Below, in pieces: positions 61,001 to 64,000 of a stretch of DNA of 64,000 nucleotides. The DNA comes from Chitinophaga sp. YR573 (lineage in GTDB: Bacteria; Bacteroidota; Bacteroidia; Chitinophagales; Chitinophagaceae), in the NCBI RefSeq assembly GCF_900110995.1, contig NZ_FOJF01000003.1, positions 1,116,001 through 1,180,000 of the forward strand, written 5' to 3'. Within the stretch, counting starts at the first letter, position 1. Each line of letters opens with the position of its first letter. A model generated the notes under the pieces. That model saw only the letters and a program-made list of their open reading frames with translations, ran no database searches and had not been told where the DNA came from. A program made the translations under genes and the position numbers.

Positions 61001-64000
61001 GCTACCGGTAACTATACTTATACATTTGTTACCCCTTTACCAGAGGCTACTTACAGCATCACTGTGAAAGCAAGAGATGCAGCCAGTAACTTAAGTGGGG
61101 CAAGTACGGCATTAAGTATAAAAGTAGATATCACTCCGCCTGCTACTCCTGCCGCACCGATACTGGTAGGTGGTAATAATGGTGTGACTAATAATAACAA
61201 ACCAACTATCAAGGGTACTGCAGATCCAAATACAACTGTCATCATCTTTAATAATGGTGTGGCTGTTGATTCTGTTCTTGCGGATGCCAGTGGTAATTAT
61301 ACTTATACACCGCTGGTAGCTGTAGCGGATGGTACTTACACCGTTACTGTAAAGGCGAAGGATGCTGTAGGTAATGTGAGTGGCGCGAGTCCTGCACTGA
61401 TGGTAACTATCGATACCGGTGTACCGATTACGCCAACAGTACCTGTACTGGTGGGCGGTAACAATGGTTATATTGGTACCAGCACACCCACTATTACCGG
61501 TGTGGCGGAAGCTAATTCCAAAGTATACATATATAAAAATGGTGTAGTCCTGGACTCTGTAATCGCAGATGCCAGCGGTAATTATACTTATACATTCTTA
61601 GTACCATTGCCGGATGCTACTTACAGCATTGCGGTGAAGGATAAAGATGCAGCAGGGAATGTGAGCGCATTTAGTCCTGTGCTGGTGATTAAAGTAGATA
61701 CAACTAAACCGACTACTCCGGCGGCACCTGTTAAAGTAAGTGGTAATGATAAACCAGTTATTCAGGGAGTAGCAGAAGCCAACAGTACAGTGACTATTTA
61801 TAGTGATGGTGTATCTGTTGGAACTACTACCGCCGATGCTTCCGGTAACTATACATATACATTTACTGCTTCGCTGACAGATGGTATACATGCAATTACT
61901 GTAACTGCTACAGATGCAGCGGGTAATGTAAGTACTGTCAGTCCAGCATTAAATGTAATAGTTGATACAACTAAACCAACTACTCCAGCGGCTCCTGTTA
62001 AAGTAAGTGGTAATGATAAACCAGTTATCTCGGGTGTGGCGGAAGCCAACAGTACGGTAACTATCTATAGTGATGGGGTATCAGTTGGAACTACCACTGC
62101 CGATGCTTCCGGTAACTATACTTATACCTTTACAACTTCGCTGACAGATGGCACACATGCGATTACTGTAACAGCAACTGATGCAATGGGTAATGTAAGC
62201 TCATTGAGCCCGGCGTTAAATGTGATTGTTGATACAACTAAACCAACTACCCCAGCCGCACCTGTTAAAGTAAGCGGTAATGATAAACCAGTTATCTCTG
62301 GTGTGGCAGAAGCCAACAGTACAGTAACTATCTATAGTGATGGGGTATCTGTTGGTACTACTACCGCTGATGCTTCCGGTAACTATACTTATACCTTTAC
62401 AACTTCACTGACAGATGGTGCACATGCGATTACTGTCACTGCTACAGATGCAGTGGGTAATGTAAGTGATGCCAGTGCAGCGTTAAACGTAACAGTTGAT
62501 ACAACTAAACCAACTACTCCAGGAGCACCTGTGAAAGTGAGTGGTAATGATAAACCAGTTATCTCTGGTGTGGCGGAAGCCAATAGTACCGTAACTATTT
62601 ATAGTGATGGTGTAGCTGTTGGAACTACCACTGCCGATGCTTCCGGTAACTATACTTATACCTTTACAACTTCGCTGACAGATGGCACACATGCGATTAC
62701 TGTCACTGCAACTGATGCAACAGGTAATGTAAGTGATGCCAGTGCAGCGTTAAATGTAACGGTTGATACTACTAAACCAACTACGCCAGCTGCACCGGTG
62801 AAGGTGAGCGGTAATGATAAACCGGTTATCTCCGGTGTGGCGGAAGCTAACAGTACGGTAACTATCTATAGTGATGGGGTATCTGTTGGAACCACTACCG
62901 CAGACGCTTCCGGTAATTATACTTATACCTTTACAACTTCGCTGACAGATGGTACACATGCGATTACTGTCACTGCTACAGATGCAGTGGGTAATGTAAG
63001 TGATGCCAGTGCAGCGTTAAACGTAACAGTTGATACAACTAAACCAACTACACCAGGAGCGCCTGTTAAAGTAAGTGGTAATGATAAACCAGTTATCTCT
63101 GGTGTGGCAGAAGCCAACAGTACAGTAACTATCTATAGTGATGGTGTATCTGTTGGAACTACTACCGCCGATGCTTCCGGTAACTATACTTATACCTTTA
63201 CAACTTCACTGACAGATGGTACACATGCGATTACTGTAACTGCTACAGATGCAATGGGTAATGTAAGTGATGCCAGTGCAGCGTTAAACATAACAGTTGA
63301 TACAACTAAACCAACTACACCAGGAGTACCTGTTAAAGTAAGTGGTAATGATAAACCGGTTATTTCAGGAGTAGCGGAGGCTAACAGCACTGTGACTATT
63401 TATAGTGATGGTGTATCTGTTGGTACTACCACCGCTGATGCTTCCGGTAATTATACTTATACATTTACAACTTCACTGACAGATGGTACACATGCGATTA
63501 CTATTACTGCTACCGATGCAACAGGTAATGTAAGTACTGCCAGTGCAGCATTAAATGTAATAGTTGATACAACTAAACCAACTACTCCAGCTGCGCCTGT
63601 TAAAGTAAGTGGTAATGATAAACCAGTTATCTCTGGTGTGGCGGAGGCTAACAGCACCGTAACTATCTATAGTGATGGGGTATCCGTAGGAACTACAACT
63701 GCCGATGCTTCCGGTAACTATACTTATACCTTTACAACTTCGCTGACAGATGGTACACATGCGATTACTGTAACAGCTACAGATGCAATGGGTAATGTAA
63801 GTGATGCCAGCCCTGCATTAAATGTAACGGTTGATACAACTAAACCAACTACACCAGCCGCACCTGTTAAAGTAAGTGGTAATGATAAACCAGTTATCTC
63901 CGGTGTGGCGGAAGCCAACAGTACGGTAACTATCTATAGTGATGGTGTATCAGTAGGAACTACTACCGCCGACGCTTCCGGTAATTATACTTATACCTTC
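58100..64000 (+). CDS. Giant modular adhesin, 5' part (LamG-like, C-type-lectin-like, Ig-like repeats)
   Basis: Open from ATG 58100 to the end of the window (1,967 codons, no stop). The signal peptide ends near residue 25 (IFLSAQ). Residues about 30-280 form a LamG/concanavalin-type domain (GAVLWLDASDINAG, ending ELETVSKYLAGKYGI). Residues about 285-450 are a beta domain often found after LamG in Bacteroidota. Residues about 553-706 form a C-type-lectin-like domain (GYLATVTSQAEND, WIGATD, WNGGEPNN, WNDLP, GYVIEYGG). From about residue 725 on there are Ig-like repeats: first diverged, then 95-aa and finally 89-aa units. It would be exported as a long surface fibre with sugar-binding tips. The missing C-terminus should carry a sorting signal (type IX or other). 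Confidence 0.9.
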   Translation, partial: MRLFLPKCLGITLLLCLYSIFLSAQTGPAGVNSGAVLWLDASDINAGGTAPTIGSTVSTWLDKSGSAHNATSTGTNTAIYTSGGANGLPVIHFNRASSGSGTGFTVNGLDIRAVTSPEVTVFAVYRQGTNDGNNQAVWGNDNGSQQRFFDSKWSTGTTDGSLSTGGSASVISGASTVGETRLVTGVYSGLVTAGVNTGASNASAVYLNGKKLSTFTDMTAASSGQSVFKIGLDGDDNYFNGDVSEVVVYNRKLTDCELETVSKYLAGKYGIDFSNIGSYYSLGAPINKNINGIGKPASTCSGNPVITSANSDIAIVSNPSAVSAGAVLTFANDGGGYGVSLETPSTYNSRLTQKWRADLTGIVGTVDICFNLEGLGIDESNSANFALLIDKDGNFSDASIVSTGVSVFGDRVCISGVSLTKGDYFTLATSAPGATAATVTSTNEGNVKLSAFATATVIDNQILVKGSATITNGRVYIDTGFVASSDVIGWGALPTGVTGAYSATTGIATFTGTATPAQWQAFYRTVTFRTPSGNLSDRVIRFVLGSVVTLTVGSKPHYYEAVTTAVDWPTAKAAAAAKTLYGMQGYLATVTSQAENDYIRAKLASTGWIGATDNYLLVNAAKGSTLYANQAAADGHYFWVTGPETGVAISNGLNTPVAVAGAYMNWNGGEPNNYQGTNEQYVQLNTLLWNDLPLSSILGYVIEYGGYPSDSVMNIDYSRVVRNAPAGPVLVSISNDSGTPADKITNDSTLTITGTGPANALITVYIENVGVIGTTTATNAGAWTFDYTGTILKDGTYNFTATSTVSSVVSAMSAILQVTVDRTAPAKPGTPALASGSAAATNTTTPALTGSAEPGSVVTIYVDGTSKGTATTDVTGKWTFTSPALTVATHSITVTAKDVAGNISVSSDAFVLKVDLTAPATPPAPTLVGGVAGVIGSATPTIKGTAEASSMVLIIKDGVLIDSVAADATGNYTYTFVTPLPEATYSITVKARDAASNLSGASTALSIKVDITPPATPAAPILVGGNNGVTNNNKPTIKGTADPNTTVIIFNNGVAVDSVLADASGNYTYTPLVAVADGTYTVTVKAKDAVGNVSGASPALMVTIDTGVPITPTVPVLVGGNNGYIGTSTPTITGVAEANSKVYIYKNGVVLDSVIADASGNYTYTFLVPLPDATYSIAVKDKDAAGNVSAFSPVLVIKVDTTKPTTPAAPVKVSGNDKPVIQGVAEANSTVTIYSDGVSVGTTTADASGNYTYTFTASLTDGIHAITVTATDAAGNVSTVSPALNVIVDTTKPTTPAAPVKVSGNDKPVISGVAEANSTVTIYSDGVSVGTTTADASGNYTYTFTTSLTDGTHAITVTATDAMGNVSSLSPALNVIVDTTKPTTPAAPVKVSGNDKPVISGVAEANSTVTIYSDGVSVGTTTADASGNYTYTFTTSLTDGAHAITVTATDAVGNVSDASAALNVTVDTTKPTTPGAPVKVSGNDKPVISGVAEANSTVTIYSDGVAVGTTTADASGNYTYTFTTSLTDGTHAITVTATDATGNVSDASAALNVTVDTTKPTTPAAPVKVSGNDKPVISGVAEANSTVTIYSDGVSVGTTTADASGNYTYTFTTSLTDGTHAITVTATDAVGNVSDASAALNVTVDTTKPTTPGAPVKVSGNDKPVISGVAEANSTVTIYSDGVSVGTTTADASGNYTYTFTTSLTDGTHAITVTATDAMGNVSDASAALNITVDTTKPTTPGVPVKVSGNDKPVISGVAEANSTVTIYSDGVSVGTTTADASGNYTYTFTTSLTDGTHAITITATDATGNVSTASAALNVIVDTTKPTTPAAPVKVSGNDKPVISGVAEANSTVTIYSDGVSVGTTTADASGNYTYTFTTSLTDGTHAITVTATDAMGNVSDASPALNVTVDTTKPTTPAAPVKVSGNDKPVISGVAEANSTVTIYSDGVSVGTTTADASGNYTYTF
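60560..64000 (+). repeat. Tandem Ig-like domain repeats in the adhesin gene
   Basis: Unit starts (at the Asp codon of a VD.T.P pattern) are 60560, 60842, 61127, 61412, 61697, 61964, 62231, 62498, 62765, 63032, 63299, 63566 and 63833. Spacing is 282, then three of 285 bp, then eight of exactly 267 bp; the last unit is cut at 64000. The 267-bp units look close to identical in DNA (VSGNDKPVISGVAEANSTV, then ADASGNYTYTF), the 285-bp ones are clearly diverged. Long reverse-strand frames here follow from the repetition. Confidence 0.95.

Noticed and set aside
60487..63918. Series of minus-strand frames with repeated products (LPLTLTGAAGVVGLVVST-like)
   Set aside because: They recur every 267 bp opposite the Ig-like repeats and simply reflect the codon composition of the plus-strand adhesin.

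Overview
The window looks like chromosomal DNA of a Bacteroidota bacterium, most likely Chitinophaga or a close relative. Evidence: promoters of the TTTG / TAnnTTTG type, almost no Shine-Dalgarno sequences, short lipoprotein signals, DUF4476/DUF6965-type small proteins, AraC regulators, and many carbohydrate-active enzymes (GH114, GH78, GH37, GH16, an exo-rhamnogalacturonan-lyase-like protein, CE12). The genus is inferred from gene content; no rRNA or tRNA gene was seen.

1-6.7 kb is the downstream end of a class 1 (I-B-like) CRISPR-Cas locus: the last 36 codons of an upstream gene, cas7, a terminator-like hairpin, cas4-cas1-cas2, a leader with a near-consensus Bacteroidota promoter, and a 51-repeat array. 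Twenty-six leader-proximal repeats are identical and the 25 distal ones are all variant. Four distal repeat-spacer units are duplicated in tandem. The rest of the effector complex (Cas3, Cas5, Cas8, Cas6) lies upstream or elsewhere.

6.7-12 kb holds a GH114-like lipoprotein, a large unrecognised minus-strand protein with two copies of one cysteine-containing domain, a small ORF, a nested inverted-repeat element, a DUF4476 protein and an AlkB-family dioxygenase.

12.2-28.4 kb is the most unusual part: five abutting or overlapping plus-strand genes (subtilase with propeptide but no signal peptide; DUF6603-like 1,127-aa protein; 1,100-aa protein with a central membrane hairpin; 1,836-aa protein with an N-terminal coiled coil; 622-aa protein). 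The tight coupling indicates one operon. I know no function for the four non-protease members, so this is the best candidate for an undescribed multi-protein system.

28.4-36.1 kb: GH78 rhamnosidase, a MITE-like element, thioredoxin, a HGSNAT-like membrane acetyltransferase paired with trehalase, a second copy of the nested inverted-repeat element, and a haem-binding protein. 36.2-43.1 kb: a small ORF, YhcH-family protein, an ECF sigma / anti-sigma-cupin pair, a deaminase, a KAS III-like enzyme, pyruvate oxidase, a DisA_N-like sensor protein and a DUF6965-like protein. 43.2-49.6 kb: GH16, a TetR regulator, and an AraC-linked redox/aldehyde-type cluster (broken aldo-keto reductase, alpha/beta hydrolase, DJ-1/CMD fusion, SDR) with a duplicated upstream region.

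49.9-64 kb: a secreted repeat-containing protein, a CysC-sulfotransferase pair, a three-gene rhamnogalacturonan operon (exo-lyase-like, DUF6250-like, acetylesterase), a NarL-type response regulator, and the first 1,967 codons of a giant adhesin (LamG-like, C-type-lectin-like, then tandem Ig-like repeats of 95 and then 89 aa) that runs off the window.
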